Source: Streptomyces tuirus (lineage in GTDB: Bacteria; Actinomycetota; Actinomycetes; Streptomycetales; Streptomycetaceae). Taken from it: a stretch of 64,000 bases of DNA. Position 1 is the stretch's first letter. The number at the start of each line of letters is the position of its first letter. The notes under the pieces were generated by a model. It was not told where the DNA came from. It saw nothing but the letters and a program-made list of their open reading frames with translations, and did no database searches. The stretch lies in the NCBI RefSeq assembly GCF_014701095.1, contig NZ_AP023439.1, positions 4,328,001 to 4,392,000 on the forward strand, given 5' to 3'. Shown here piece after piece: positions 1 to 7,780 of this stretch. The translations under genes were made by a program, and so were the position numbers.

Positions 1-197
1 TGGACGAGGCCGTAGTACAGGTTGATGGGGCGAGTGGCGGGTGAGACGACCTCCGCCGCCTTCATCTGTTCCTCGAACTGTTGCAGTGCGGCGGAGAAGG
101 TTTCCCTTCCGGCGGCCGAGTCCTGGAGCTTGGTTTTCTCAGCCAGGCTCGTGCGGAAGTGTCGCAGCCCGAGGCGAATCGCTGTTGTCCCGTCCAT
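1..197 (-). CDS. YaaC-like protein, N-terminal part (runs off window)
   Basis: The reading frame enters from the left edge on the minus strand and starts at an ATG at 197, 4 bases after a GGGAG ribosome binding site. The 65 visible residues begin MDGTTAIRLGLRHFRTSL and end at NLYYGLVQ. The Asn-Leu-Tyr-Tyr segment followed by a hydrophobic helix resembles YaaC-family proteins, whose biochemical role is unknown. The C-terminal part lies outside the window, so the family call rests on a short stretch only. A perfect 7-bp inverted repeat (GGAATTG/CAATTCC, 263-287) lies upstream of the start. Confidence 0.55.
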   Translation of the reverse strand, partial: MDGTTAIRLGLRHFRTSLAEKTKLQDSAAGRETFSAALQQFEEQMKAAEVVSPATRPINLYYGLV

Positions 198-262
198 GTG
201 CTCCCGCTTTCTTCTCTGCGGGACAGTGTGCCTGGCTGTGGGTGCGGACGTGAGGGCAAGAC

Positions 263-287
263 GGAATTGGGATAAATGATCAATTCC
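263..287. promoter_or_regulatory. Inverted repeat upstream of the YaaC-like gene
   Basis: GGAATTG at 263-269 and CAATTCC at 281-287 form a perfect 7-bp inverted repeat with an 11-base AT-rich spacer. It lies about 65 bases upstream of the start at 197. It could be an operator or part of a promoter; its AT content stands out against the surrounding GC-rich DNA. The assignment is inference. Confidence 0.3.
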
Positions 288-380
288 AAGTGATGCCTGC
301 AGGGGGTGTGGGGTGGGCGGCGGCCGAAGCCACCGCGAGACGGGGGTGCCGACCCTGGTTGTCGAGGTGGCAGCGGGCGG

Positions 381-770
381 TCAGGCGTCAGGGTCGACTT
401 CGGGGTGCGTGAACCGCATGGGCTTGCTCAGCGACCGGGCGTAGGCGATTTCGGCTCGGGTGCTGTCTCCGATGTAGTCGCCGACTACGAGCACCTCATC
501 GGCGAGCCGGATCTTCGCCCGGTGCAGATCGTCGAGTCGAACCTTCAGCGTCTCGGCCTCGACAGGATCGGACCAAAGTTCGTGCGGCGACTTGATGTCA
601 CAGCCCGGTTTGACGACAATCTTTCCGGCTTTGGTCTCCCGCAGATCGGCCTCGATCATCTCGGTCATGAAGCGGGTGGAGCCGCAGATCACGACGATAC
701 GTGGGAGGCTCAGCTGCTTCTTCGCGTCGGCGAGCTTCTCTTCGGGGGTGAGCAGTTGCGGGTATGACAC
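381..770 (-). CDS. Small Rossmann-like protein resembling nucleoside 2-deoxyribosyltransferases
   Basis: This 129-residue protein has the start of a nucleotide-binding or NDT-like fold: a beta strand and turn VVICGSTRFM at about residues 24-33, and a late acidic segment LADEVLVVGDYIGDSTRAEI that resembles the catalytic Glu and substrate loop of nucleoside 2-deoxyribosyltransferase-like and DUF4406-type proteins. I chose the GTG at 770 because GGAGGA lies 4 bases upstream; the longer open frame to 1172 has no homology-like content. It probably acts on a nucleotide or nucleoside in the cytoplasm, but the substrate is unknown. Neighbours are of unknown function or belong to the AbiTii pair. Confidence 0.6.
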   Translation of the reverse strand: MSYPQLLTPEEKLADAKKQLSLPRIVVICGSTRFMTEMIEADLRETKAGKIVVKPGCDIKSPHELWSDPVEAETLKVRLDDLHRAKIRLADEVLVVGDYIGDSTRAEIAYARSLSKPMRFTHPEVDPDA

Positions 771-864
771 TGGTTCCTCCTGGTGGTGTGGTCCAAAATG
801 GACAGAGACCAGTTGGGTCTGCGATTGCATCAAGCCAGGTACTCCGCAGCAGCACTGTCGCCCT

Positions 865-1755
865 TCAGCCTTGCGGCGCCGTAGCGAGCGCCTGCCGTGC
901 GGCGCATGGTTCGATGCGGAGCGCCTGCCCAGCAGCGAGTCGGAGAGCTGGATCGGCAGCCTGAAATTGCCCGAGCGACGTGATGCCGAACCCCGCGCCA
1001 GCGAGTGCGGAGAGTGCCTTCCGAGACAAGGTGCGGCGTTCGGCCCCCCCAGCGACGGCCGTGGAGTCGAGGGAGAGCCACACACGTCCGTCGAGCCCTG
1101 CAGAGACTTGGACCGGCCCCGCCGGTGCGCAAGGGACTTCGGCGTCGGTGAGGACCTGGGCGGCGGCATCACGATGGTCGGCGGTGTTCTTCATGTCGAC
1201 AGCACGCGCGGCCATGTAGATCGCATGAGCCAGTTCGGCGGCGGCCTCCTCGGCGGCAGTGACGTTGATTCGGTAGGGCCCCATGGAGACAGTGTCGGTA
1301 GTGATGTCGTAGCCGAAACCCCAGAAAGCGCGAGCCACGTCGCGCGGTTCGTCACCAGCCTTGACCCGCTGGCTCTGCGGACCGTGGCCCAGGCCACGTG
1401 ACCAGTTCTCGAAGTGGATGAGTCCGTTTCGGATTTGCGTGATGTCCGGCAGCGACAGTTCGAATCGCTTGCGTGCCTGTTCCAGCGTCTGTCCGACCAT
1501 CGGGTCCATGCCGAGATCGGCCAGCGCGGCCTGCTCCAATGTCTCCGCCGTCAGCAACTGCCGCAGCGCGATGCACAAGTGCCGTGCGTCGATCTGCCTT
1601 GAGTCGAACCCACCGACGACTTCATTGCCAGCATGGATGCGCCGGACGCACAGCGCGACATCACGCCGTGCCCACTGAGCCTCCGATACGGCGATTGCGT
1701 AGGGATTGTCTGCCGGTGACCAGTCGTCGACTGCAGTCTCGTCCATGATGAGCAT
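865..1755 (-). CDS. Hypothetical protein, function not recognised
   Basis: The 296-residue product has no family I can name. The start at the ATG at 1755 is favoured because GGGGGAG precedes it by 3 bases; an upstream TTG at 1767 and an ATG at 1746 are alternatives. The first 120 residues are largely helical with His and Arg clusters (FDSRQIDARHLCIALRQLL), followed by a segment with RNGLIHFENW, reminiscent of helical HEPN-like or AbiC-like folds that carry an RN-x-x-x-H motif. The C-terminal 100 residues are Ala-rich. A HEPN relationship is only a suggestion from the RNGLIH motif. Confidence 0.55.
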   Translation of the reverse strand: MLIMDETAVDDWSPADNPYAIAVSEAQWARRDVALCVRRIHAGNEVVGGFDSRQIDARHLCIALRQLLTAETLEQAALADLGMDPMVGQTLEQARKRFELSLPDITQIRNGLIHFENWSRGLGHGPQSQRVKAGDEPRDVARAFWGFGYDITTDTVSMGPYRINVTAAEEAAAELAHAIYMAARAVDMKNTADHRDAAAQVLTDAEVPCAPAGPVQVSAGLDGRVWLSLDSTAVAGGAERRTLSRKALSALAGAGFGITSLGQFQAADPALRLAAGQALRIEPCAARQALATAPQG

Positions 1756-1872
1756 CTTCTCCCCCAAGGCCCTGACATGCCCGGCATTTTCTACAGAGCT
1801 TGGCGGCCAGTTGAGCTGGCCTGCGATCGGCGCCGTCTCCCATGCTCGTAGGCCCTGTCGAATAGGGCTGGC

Positions 1873-2658
1873 TCAGAGCCACGTGCCCCAAAGAACGGCC
1901 GCAACGGCGGCTACGAGGGCGACCAAAACGGCCCACACGACCGCTGCCCGTGGGAAGGTGCGATGTGCCGTTCCTCCAATCTCTGCGCGTGCTGATCCGC
2001 GTCGGTGCGCGACCGCGACAGGTGCGGTGACAGTCACGGAGGAATTCTCGCCGGTGACGATGTTGATGTTCTGGAGGGCTTGAGCAACCTGGTCCGGTGT
2101 CGGGTCCTGCTGGCCATGCGGCATCGCTGCCCGCAGCTCCCCGACCAACTGAAGGAGCCGCGTACGGACCTGGTCGAGGACACCCTCCAGGGCTGACACG
2201 TGCACCGACCAGTACACCCTGAGCACCTGCCTGGGGGAGTTCTGGCTCATCACCACGGCCAGTTCGGCAGCCAAAGCCGGACCGAGCTGCACGGTCTGGC
2301 CTGGATGCCTGGCGATCAGCGACTCGATCTGGCCCACACCGACCCCGAGGCGGAGTTCGTCGCCCAGGCTGTCACGGGCGAAGTCCGGCAAGTCGAACAT
2401 GCTGACCGGCTGTTCCCGGAACTGGAACCTCCCGGTGTGGCCGTCCATTACCAGGGGCGCAGGAATCTTCCGGTAGTCGGGGACCGGCACATCCGTACCC
2501 TCATAGCCCTGGAGTTCGAGCAGGGCCCAAGTGCGCAGCGCTGCGGAGCGGGCGTCGACGCCGAGGGTAATCACCTGCCGCAGGATTGGGGCGAGCGAGC
2601 GGCTCTCGTTGAGGACGTGGCGCTCCAGCCGGTCGAGTCGGCTTCGGCCGAGTCTCAT
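1873..2658 (-). CDS. AbiTii-domain protein with C-terminal membrane anchor (second of a tandem pair)
   Basis: The 261-residue protein starts with an AbiTii-like domain: a helical segment beginning RLDRLERHVLNES, a segment ending WALLELQGY, and the characteristic VPDYRKIPAP. A middle segment is similar to its neighbour (about residues 130-200), then comes a polar Thr/Ser/Asn-rich stretch (INIVTGENSSVTVTAP), and a single hydrophobic helix of about 24 residues at the very C-terminus. The ATG at 2658 overlaps the stop of the upstream paralog by ATGA, so the two are probably translated together. AbiTii domains are known from abortive-infection contexts; the effector step is unknown, and a membrane-acting role is inferred only from the anchor. 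Confidence 0.7.
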   Translation of the reverse strand: MRLGRSRLDRLERHVLNESRSLAPILRQVITLGVDARSAALRTWALLELQGYEGTDVPVPDYRKIPAPLVMDGHTGRFQFREQPVSMFDLPDFARDSLGDELRLGVGVGQIESLIARHPGQTVQLGPALAAELAVVMSQNSPRQVLRVYWSVHVSALEGVLDQVRTRLLQLVGELRAAMPHGQQDPTPDQVAQALQNINIVTGENSSVTVTAPVAVAHRRGSARAEIGGTAHRTFPRAAVVWAVLVALVAAVAAVLWGTWL

Positions 2659-3488
2659 TTCGTCAAGACCACGGTGGCGATGACGCTGGCGGTCGCCGCC
2701 ACCGCTCCGATGGCGGTCCAGATGACTGAGCTGCGGTGCCACCAGGGCTGCGGAGTCGCGGGTGTGGGTTCGTTGATGTTGGCGCTCGCAGTGCCGCCCC
2801 GGTCCGCCTTCGCGTTCGGCGCGGTGATGTTGAAGGTGGAGCCGTCGCCTCCCGTGATGTTAAGGGCCTGCTGTGCGGCCGAGTCGATCTGGTCGGGGTT
2901 GGGGTTCTGCTGGCCGGCGGGCATGGCTGCTCTCACTTCCGCGACGAACTGGGTCAGACGAGTTCTGATGTGATCGAGGACGCCTTCGATGCTGGCAACG
3001 GAGACGTCCCAGTGCAGAGACGTAATGTGGGAGCCTTCGTTTCCCAACTGGTGCTGTTCCTGTGTCATCAGCAGGACGTATTCAGCCGAGCCGGGCGGGC
3101 TCAGACGTACCACTGTGTCGCCACGGGAGACGACGGCTTCGAGTTCCCGGACTCCTTGTCGGATCGGTGCGCTCTCTCCGATGCCGCGATCCCGAGCGGG
3201 CTGGGGTAGCTGCCCCGGGCTGATCCGCTGGGTGTTGCCCCGGATGATCTGGCCCGGCAGATAGAGGTCCACCACGACTTCGAGCGCGGCCGGCACCTTC
3301 CGGTACGAGGGCAGCTCATCAGCCGCCGCGTACCCTTCCAGCTCCTTCAGCGCCCAGGCGCGCAGTTCCCCGTGGTGGGCGTAGCCAGCCAGCATGATGC
3401 ACCGCCGGAGGGCGGTAGCGAGAGAGGCGGTGTCATCCAGGACGGCGCGTTCAAGTTGCGCCAGCCCTCGGATGTCGGGTGTCGTCAC
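2655..3488 (-). CDS. AbiTii-domain protein with C-terminal membrane anchor (first of a tandem pair)
   Basis: The 277-residue protein is a paralog of the next gene on this strand. It shows the AbiTii pattern LAQLERAVLDD near the N-terminus, ELRAWALKELEGYAA, and the signature LPSYRKVPAAL. Later comes a matching middle domain (ASIEGVLDHIRTRLTQFVAEVRAAMPAGQQ), a polar segment ALNITGGDGSTFNITAPNA, and a terminal hydrophobic helix VIWTAIGAVAATASVIATVV. The start is uncertain: the GTG at 3488 gives the best domain fit, while a GTG at 3545 is possible but has poor spacing. The 3-prime end overlaps the partner by four bases. The expected role is phage or stress defence, by domain name only. Confidence 0.7.
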   Translation of the reverse strand: MTTPDIRGLAQLERAVLDDTASLATALRRCIMLAGYAHHGELRAWALKELEGYAAADELPSYRKVPAALEVVVDLYLPGQIIRGNTQRISPGQLPQPARDRGIGESAPIRQGVRELEAVVSRGDTVVRLSPPGSAEYVLLMTQEQHQLGNEGSHITSLHWDVSVASIEGVLDHIRTRLTQFVAEVRAAMPAGQQNPNPDQIDSAAQQALNITGGDGSTFNITAPNAKADRGGTASANINEPTPATPQPWWHRSSVIWTAIGAVAATASVIATVVLTK

Positions 3489-3593
3489 GGTGTCCAGTCT
3501 GCCCTGCCCCACTGACAGCACTGGTCGATTTCGTCGTCCTGGCACCTCGCCTTGCCATCAGAGCCAAGGGAGTCATGTGCTCCAGTCCCTGAC

Positions 3594-4112
3594 TCAGTCC
3601 CGAAGGTCTTTGACCATGACCGCGTACACCGGTGAGTCCGCGAATGGTTGCTGCTCGCCGACTCTGGCGTATCCCCATGTCTCGTAGAGCGCTTGGACCT
3701 TGGGGTGTGTGACGTCGACCAGCAGCACGGCGAGGTCTTCCGTACGTTCCTTGAGTAGCGCCTCGTGCAGGCGGTCGGCGATTCCCTGCTTACGCCAGCT
3801 TGGGCGCACCATCACTTCGGAGACCGCGTAGGTGGAGGAATAGCCGTTGTTCGGCTCGTACGCGGTGGAGCGCCACCATTCGCGGCCGGGGGCGAGCGGG
3901 GCGCCGTAGGCGAAGCCGACCGGTTCGTCTTTGTCGTACGCCACCACGCAGGAGAAGCCGTCCATGCCGGTCCAGTGGTCGACGAACCAGGCGAAGCGCT
4001 GGTGGAAGGGGTCGTCCATCTGGTCGGCGTAGGCGTCGGCGTGTACGTCGATGAGTATCTGCCGGAAGACCTCGGGGAGGTTTCCGTGCTGGAAGTGACG
4101 CAGGTCGGTCAC
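3594..4112 (-). CDS. GNAT-family N-acetyltransferase
   Basis: This protein of about 172 residues has the GNAT fold. The acetyl-CoA pyrophosphate loop lies at RPSWRKQGIADRLHEALL (the R/Q-x-x-G-x-G/A pattern), preceded by the beta4 segment STYAVSEVMV, and the C-terminal YETWGYARVGEQQPF is typical of the family. The GTG at 4112 is preferred: it forms a GTGA overlap with the stop of the upstream XRE gene and has GGAG six bases away. The ATG at 4124 lacks a binding site. The substrate is unknown. Co-transcription with the XRE regulator is likely. Confidence 0.8.
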   Translation of the reverse strand: MTDLRHFQHGNLPEVFRQILIDVHADAYADQMDDPFHQRFAWFVDHWTGMDGFSCVVAYDKDEPVGFAYGAPLAPGREWWRSTAYEPNNGYSSTYAVSEVMVRPSWRKQGIADRLHEALLKERTEDLAVLLVDVTHPKVQALYETWGYARVGEQQPFADSPVYAVMVKDLRD

Positions 4113-5362
4113 GCTCGGCTCCATTCGGTTCGCATGCGGTCTGCCCAGTCTCGTGCGTAGGAGGCGGAGGGAGCCATGACGAACAGGCCCCGGTGGAAGT
4201 CGCCCATGAGCGTGCGCATACGGCCGGGCAATGGGTCACCATCCATGATGGTGAACACGTCGGTGGCTGAGGCCGTGGCCTGTTCTGTTTCTCCCTGGTG
4301 GAGCTGTGCGAGGGCGAGTTGGGCGGTCGCGAGGGCCTTGTTGCGCCGGAAGGCGGTCGGGATCCTGGCCAGGGCGCGGTGCGCCATGGCTTCGGCATGA
4401 GGGTGGCGTCCGCTGTTGAACTGGACGATTGCGGCGAGGTGGTCAAGTTCGGCCTGCCCGTAGAAGGCGGTCCAGCGCGGACGCTCTCGGTCGGCCACTC
4501 TCGTGAAGGTGTCCTGGGCTGATCCCAGTGAACGCAGGCCCGCACGGCCGTCACCGAGAGCCGCGTACGCGAGGGCGACGCGGACTCGGCCCAGCGAATC
4601 GAAGAACGGGTCTCGGCGAGCCGCTGAGGAGGCTTGCGCGGCCTGGGCCGCTGCGAGCGCTTCGGGCCAGTTCTGCCGCTGGTAGGCGAGCATCGAGAGG
4701 TTGACCCACACCCGCATTTCGGTAGGGCCGTCCTGGGAGAGGCCGGCGTACGTCGCTGATTCGTTCAGGTAGCTCTGGGCCTGGTCGAGATTGCGGGCGT
4801 CGATGCAGGACCAGGCGGCGATGGTGGTGTACTCGGCGGCCAGTGCGTACAGCGCTCGGCGGACGCGTTCGCCGGCGTTGCGCTGCTGTAGTTCCAGCAC
4901 CCTGGTGCGGCCCTGGGCGGCGGCCTTCTCCAGTGCCGTGTGTCCGCCCTGGCGGTCGTCGGCTTCGACAAGGGCGTTCATCCCGGCAGCGACCCGGGCC
5001 ACGTCCGACATGCCGACGGTCCGGCGTTGCGCCACCAAGGGAACGGCGGCAGCCGCGCTTCCGGTCGCTGAGGTGAGGAAAGTGCGACGCCGCACGGGGT
5101 CCTCCTGCGGGTGTTGCATGGTGCGTGGTGCGCTGAACCCTAAGTCCTCGACGAGACAACCGAACACCCGCTCCAGGGCTGCACACGTGCGTCCGATGGG
5201 GCGGCGGGAGCTCCCGTTGAGGAGGTTGCGGATTGTGCGGTCGGAGACGTCACCGGGCCTGCCGGTGATCTCTGCCAGCGCAGCGTTCATCCGACCAGCC
5301 AATTCTTCCTGGGTGAGCCCGAGTTCCTCCATCCGACTCTTGAGGATGGCGTTCGCTCCCAT
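4109..5362 (-). CDS. XRE-family regulator with TPR-like sensor domain
   Basis: The 417-residue protein begins with an XRE/Cro helix-turn-helix (LKSRMEELGLTQEELAGRMN, then DRTIRNLLNG). A Ser/Ala-rich segment beginning RRRTFLTSATGSAAAA follows, in a context typical of actinomycete XRE-TPR regulators. From about residue 120 to the end there are repeated helix pairs rich in Ala, Leu and Arg (LAAEYTTIAAWSCIDARNLDQA and later units), consistent with tetratricopeptide repeats. There is no Shine-Dalgarno sequence, but TACGGT lies 6 bases before the ATG, which suggests a leaderless transcript. It probably controls the GNAT gene that overlaps its end or the divergent operon at 5610. Confidence 0.8.
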   Translation of the reverse strand: MGANAILKSRMEELGLTQEELAGRMNAALAEITGRPGDVSDRTIRNLLNGSSRRPIGRTCAALERVFGCLVEDLGFSAPRTMQHPQEDPVRRRTFLTSATGSAAAAVPLVAQRRTVGMSDVARVAAGMNALVEADDRQGGHTALEKAAAQGRTRVLELQQRNAGERVRRALYALAAEYTTIAAWSCIDARNLDQAQSYLNESATYAGLSQDGPTEMRVWVNLSMLAYQRQNWPEALAAAQAAQASSAARRDPFFDSLGRVRVALAYAALGDGRAGLRSLGSAQDTFTRVADRERPRWTAFYGQAELDHLAAIVQFNSGRHPHAEAMAHRALARIPTAFRRNKALATAQLALAQLHQGETEQATASATDVFTIMDGDPLPGRMRTLMGDFHRGLFVMAPSASYARDWADRMRTEWSRA

Positions 5363-5609
5363 GGACCGACCGTAGCCCTGCGGTCACTGGCCGAACCAGA
5401 CCCGAGGTCACCAGAGCGTAAAGTCTTCCGGTTCGCGGAGGCACGGCGGGGCGCGACATTTCCTGTTCGCCGTCGACCAAGGGCCGTTGACTCGGTACCA
5501 GCCGTTGAGCGGGCGAGATTCCCCTTCCTGCCTCTCGATGGCGTGGAGGAAGGCCCGCCCCTGCGCACCCGTCGCGGGGCGGGCGTCCCAGCCTCGGAGG
5601 GATGACCCC
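5363..5609. other. Divergent intergenic region between XRE regulator and ATP-binding protein
   Basis: These 247 bases separate two divergent genes and so carry both promoters. On the minus strand TACGGT at 5369-5374 could be the -10 box of the XRE gene. On the plus strand GGAGGG at 5596-5601 is the ribosome binding site of the ATP-binding protein. Open frames through this stretch show no recognisable protein content. Confidence 0.45.
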
Positions 5610-6032
5610 GTGACCATGACCGCCGCCAAACCAACCGCGACCGGTGTTCCGGGCTACACCGAGACGGTGCCGTGCGAGCCGGAATCCGCGCGCCGCGCAC
5701 GTCTGCTTGTCTCCGCGGCTCTGGACACCTGGGGCATAGGCGAGTTGGCCGAGGTAGGCACTCTGATCGTTTCGGAGCTGATCAGCAACGCCGTCAGCCA
5801 TACGCCCTGTCACGTGGTCCGTGTGATGGTTCGGCGCGAGACGGCCGAAGTGATTCGGATCGGCGTTGCCGACAAGTGCCGAGACACCCCGGAACCGGGC
5901 TGTTCTGAAGGTGACTCGGAGGGCGGCCGTGGTCTGCTCCTGGTCGAGTCGCTGAGCTGGCGGTGGGGCTACGACCTGCATCGTTGGGGCAAGCTCGTCT
6001 GGGCAGAGCTGAGGGTGCCGACCGCATGCTGA
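5610..6032 (+). CDS. ATP-binding protein, RsbW/anti-sigma-like HATPase
   Basis: The 140-residue protein is of the Streptomyces HATPase_c_2 type. The N-box is seen in the segment VSELISNAVSHTPCH (Glu and Asn for Mg-ATP). The G1-like Asp is in GVADKC, and the G2-like glycines are in GGRGLLLVESLSWRWG. Such proteins resemble anti-sigma-factor kinases (RsbW/SpoIIAB), but most Streptomyces copies have unknown partners. The GTG at 5610 has GGAGGG eight bases upstream; the ATG at 5616 is an alternative. The stop overlaps the next gene, so the pair forms an operon just upstream of the graspetide locus. Confidence 0.8.
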   Translation: MTMTAAKPTATGVPGYTETVPCEPESARRARLLVSAALDTWGIGELAEVGTLIVSELISNAVSHTPCHVVRVMVRRETAEVIRIGVADKCRDTPEPGCSEGDSEGGRGLLLVESLSWRWGYDLHRWGKLVWAELRVPTAC

Positions 6033-6388
6033 TCTCGCGTATCTCCTTACGACTCCTGCCCCCGGAGGAACTGGTCGGCGACCCGTTCCCGGACGCGTGC
6101 GTGCAGCTGGCCTTCGGCCCGACGCGTGCGTCTGACGATGCCGGCGCGGTTGTTGTCCCAGAGCCGGTCCGGATAACTCCCGCCGACCTTGTGCGGCTGC
6201 GCGTCGAGTCGGGACTGGCTCTCGGCGAGATCCGCGCGGAGATGCAGCGTGCCGAGATCGCGTGGCGGCAGCAGCTCAGCCGCTGGTACGGCGACGGCCG
6301 ACTGGCAGTCGAGGCCCGCGCACCGGACATCAGCCTCCTTCAACGGGTCCTGAACGGACTGCGGAATCCCGGTCCGGTTTCGACGTAG
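6026..6388 (+). CDS. Hypothetical protein next to the graspetide locus
   Basis: The 120-residue product starts at an ATG that overlaps the preceding gene by seven bases (ATGCTGA). It has no recognised domain. The sequence is acidic and mixed, with a central helix-rich segment (LVRLRVESGLALGEIRAEMQR) followed by an Arg/Trp-containing stretch. Translational coupling to the HATPase gene argues that the two act together, perhaps as a regulatory pair; there is no direct evidence. It lies 121 bases before tgmA. Confidence 0.6.
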   Translation: MLISRISLRLLPPEELVGDPFPDACVQLAFGPTRASDDAGAVVVPEPVRITPADLVRLRVESGLALGEIRAEMQRAEIAWRQQLSRWYGDGRLAVEARAPDISLLQRVLNGLRNPGPVST

Positions 6389-6509
6389 GCCCCGGCGCCT
6401 CTTCTTCCCGGCGCCCCTGAGACTCCCGCACAAGCAGGATCGTGTTCCTCGATGCCGTGCGGGTGAGCAAGTCAGCCGAAGGACAGAACTTCTGACAGGA
6501 AGGAAGACC

Positions 6510-6812
6510 GTGTTCAACCACATGGATCGATTCCCCACGGGCAGCCCGCTGCCGCAGGGGCATCTCACGGCGGCCCCGTGGGGTCTCCGTCGCATCGCCC
6601 CGTACCCGCCCGTCGAGGGCCCCGTCTACGCGACGGTGACGCTGGATCCGAAGACGCAGACCGCCCGGTACTTCGACACTTCCGGGGCGCCCACCATGTC
6701 CCCGGGCCACGGCACATCCTCCGGTACGAATCCCGCGACCGGCACCACGGGCCAGGGCGACCGCAACAGCGACTCCCCGGACAGCGACACGGGGAACGAC
6801 ACCGACCAGTGA
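6510..6812 (+). CDS. tgmA: ATP-grasp-modified RiPP precursor peptide (graspetide precursor)
   Basis: The 100-residue peptide has the layout of the ATP-grasp target RiPP family: a conserved leader segment (PWGLRRIAPYP at about residues 25-35, then TLDPKTQTARYFD), and a hydrophilic core of roughly 35 residues beginning MSPGHGTSSGTNPATGTTG and ending in Asp/Ser/Asn-rich sequence. Family knowledge: Thr/Ser hydroxyls and Asp/Glu carboxylates of the core are joined as omega-esters by the adjacent ATP-grasp enzyme. The start is a GTG at 6510 with GGAAGG upstream. The stop overlaps the start of tgmB (GTGA). Ring topology cannot be read from the sequence. Confidence 0.85.
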   Translation: MFNHMDRFPTGSPLPQGHLTAAPWGLRRIAPYPPVEGPVYATVTLDPKTQTARYFDTSGAPTMSPGHGTSSGTNPATGTTGQGDRNSDSPDSDTGNDTDQ

Positions 6813-7780
6813 CTCTGGTGACGAACGACGATCGTCCGGTCCTGGTCGTCACCAACCTCGACGACCCGACCGCGGACTTCGTGATCGCCGAGCTGCACGA
6901 CCGGGGCGTCCCGGTCGTGCGGTTCGACTCCGGTGACTTCCCCGCCACCCTGTCGTGCTCGGCCGCCATCGGCGGCACCCACAGCTGGCGGGGAAGAGTG
7001 CAGACCCCGAGCCGACGTGCCGACCTGGGCGCGGTGCGTTCCGTGTACTACCGGCGCCCCTCCGGGTTTGCCTTCCCCCACCTCGACAAGCAGGACGAAC
7101 GCTTCGCCGTCGCCCAGGCGCGCTACGGGCTCGGAGGCATCCTGACCTCGCTGCCCGGCTGCCTTTACGTCAACCACCCCAATCACATCGGCGACGCCGA
7201 GTACAAGCCAGTCGGGCTCGCGGCAGCGGCGGCGGCCGGCTTCACGCTTCCGCCGACGTTGATCACCAACGTTCCCGACGACGCGCGGGCCTTCATCAAG
7301 GCGCAAGGTGCCGTCATCTTCAAGCCGATCTCGGTTCCGCTCTACCTGGTCGACGGCAAGGCCCAGACCGTCCCCGTGACCGAGGTGACCGTCGACGAGA
7401 TCGACGATTCCGTGTCCGGCACCATGCACCTCTTCCAGAAGCGGGTGCGCAAGGTTGCCGATATCCGGGTGACTGTGATCGGCGAGCAGATCTTCGCCGT
7501 GCGGATCGACTCCGGTCTCCTCGACTGGCGTACGGACTACGGCACTCACACATACACGCCGCTTGCCGCGCCACCCGCGGTGGAGCGGTCGATGCGCGCC
7601 TATCTGAAGCACTTCGGGCTCGTCTTCGGGGCGTTCGACTTCGCTCTGACCGACCGCGGCGAGTGGATCTTCATCGAGTGCAATCCTTCCGGGCAGTGGG
7701 CCTGGATGGAGCCGCCGACCGGTCTGCCGATGACTGCCGCACTCACCGATCTCCTGGAAGGAGGACTCCGTGGCCAGTGA
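6809..7780 (+). CDS. tgmB: ATP-grasp ribosomal peptide maturase (graspetide macrocyclase)
   Basis: The 323-residue enzyme belongs to the ATP-grasp maturases of the TIGR04187 type. ATP-grasp features visible: the nucleotide-binding strand with VIFKPIS, the lid and core with FQKRVRKVADIRVTVIG, and the metal-binding C-terminal segment with FDFALTDRGEWIFIECNPSGQW. The family activates side-chain carboxylates of the precursor with ATP and forms ester crosslinks to Thr or Ser. The GTG at 6809 overlaps the tgmA stop; a GTG at 6818 is an alternative. Its 3-prime end overlaps tgmC by 11 bases, so all three genes form one tight operon. Confidence 0.88.
   Translation: MTLVTNDDRPVLVVTNLDDPTADFVIAELHDRGVPVVRFDSGDFPATLSCSAAIGGTHSWRGRVQTPSRRADLGAVRSVYYRRPSGFAFPHLDKQDERFAVAQARYGLGGILTSLPGCLYVNHPNHIGDAEYKPVGLAAAAAAGFTLPPTLITNVPDDARAFIKAQGAVIFKPISVPLYLVDGKAQTVPVTEVTVDEIDDSVSGTMHLFQKRVRKVADIRVTVIGEQIFAVRIDSGLLDWRTDYGTHTYTPLAAPPAVERSMRAYLKHFGLVFGAFDFALTDRGEWIFIECNPSGQWAWMEPPTGLPMTAALTDLLEGGLRGQ

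Noticed and set aside
381..1172. Long open frame (263 codons) covering the NDT-like gene
   Set aside because: Only the part after the GTG at 770 is protein-like and has a ribosome binding site; the upstream part is Arg/Pro/Ser-rich and lies antisense to nothing conserved.
592..1401. Plus-strand open frame of 269 codons
   Set aside because: It is the complement of two minus-strand genes with better codon bias and start sites.
2200..2973. Plus-strand open frame of 257 codons
   Set aside because: Shadow of the AbiTii genes.
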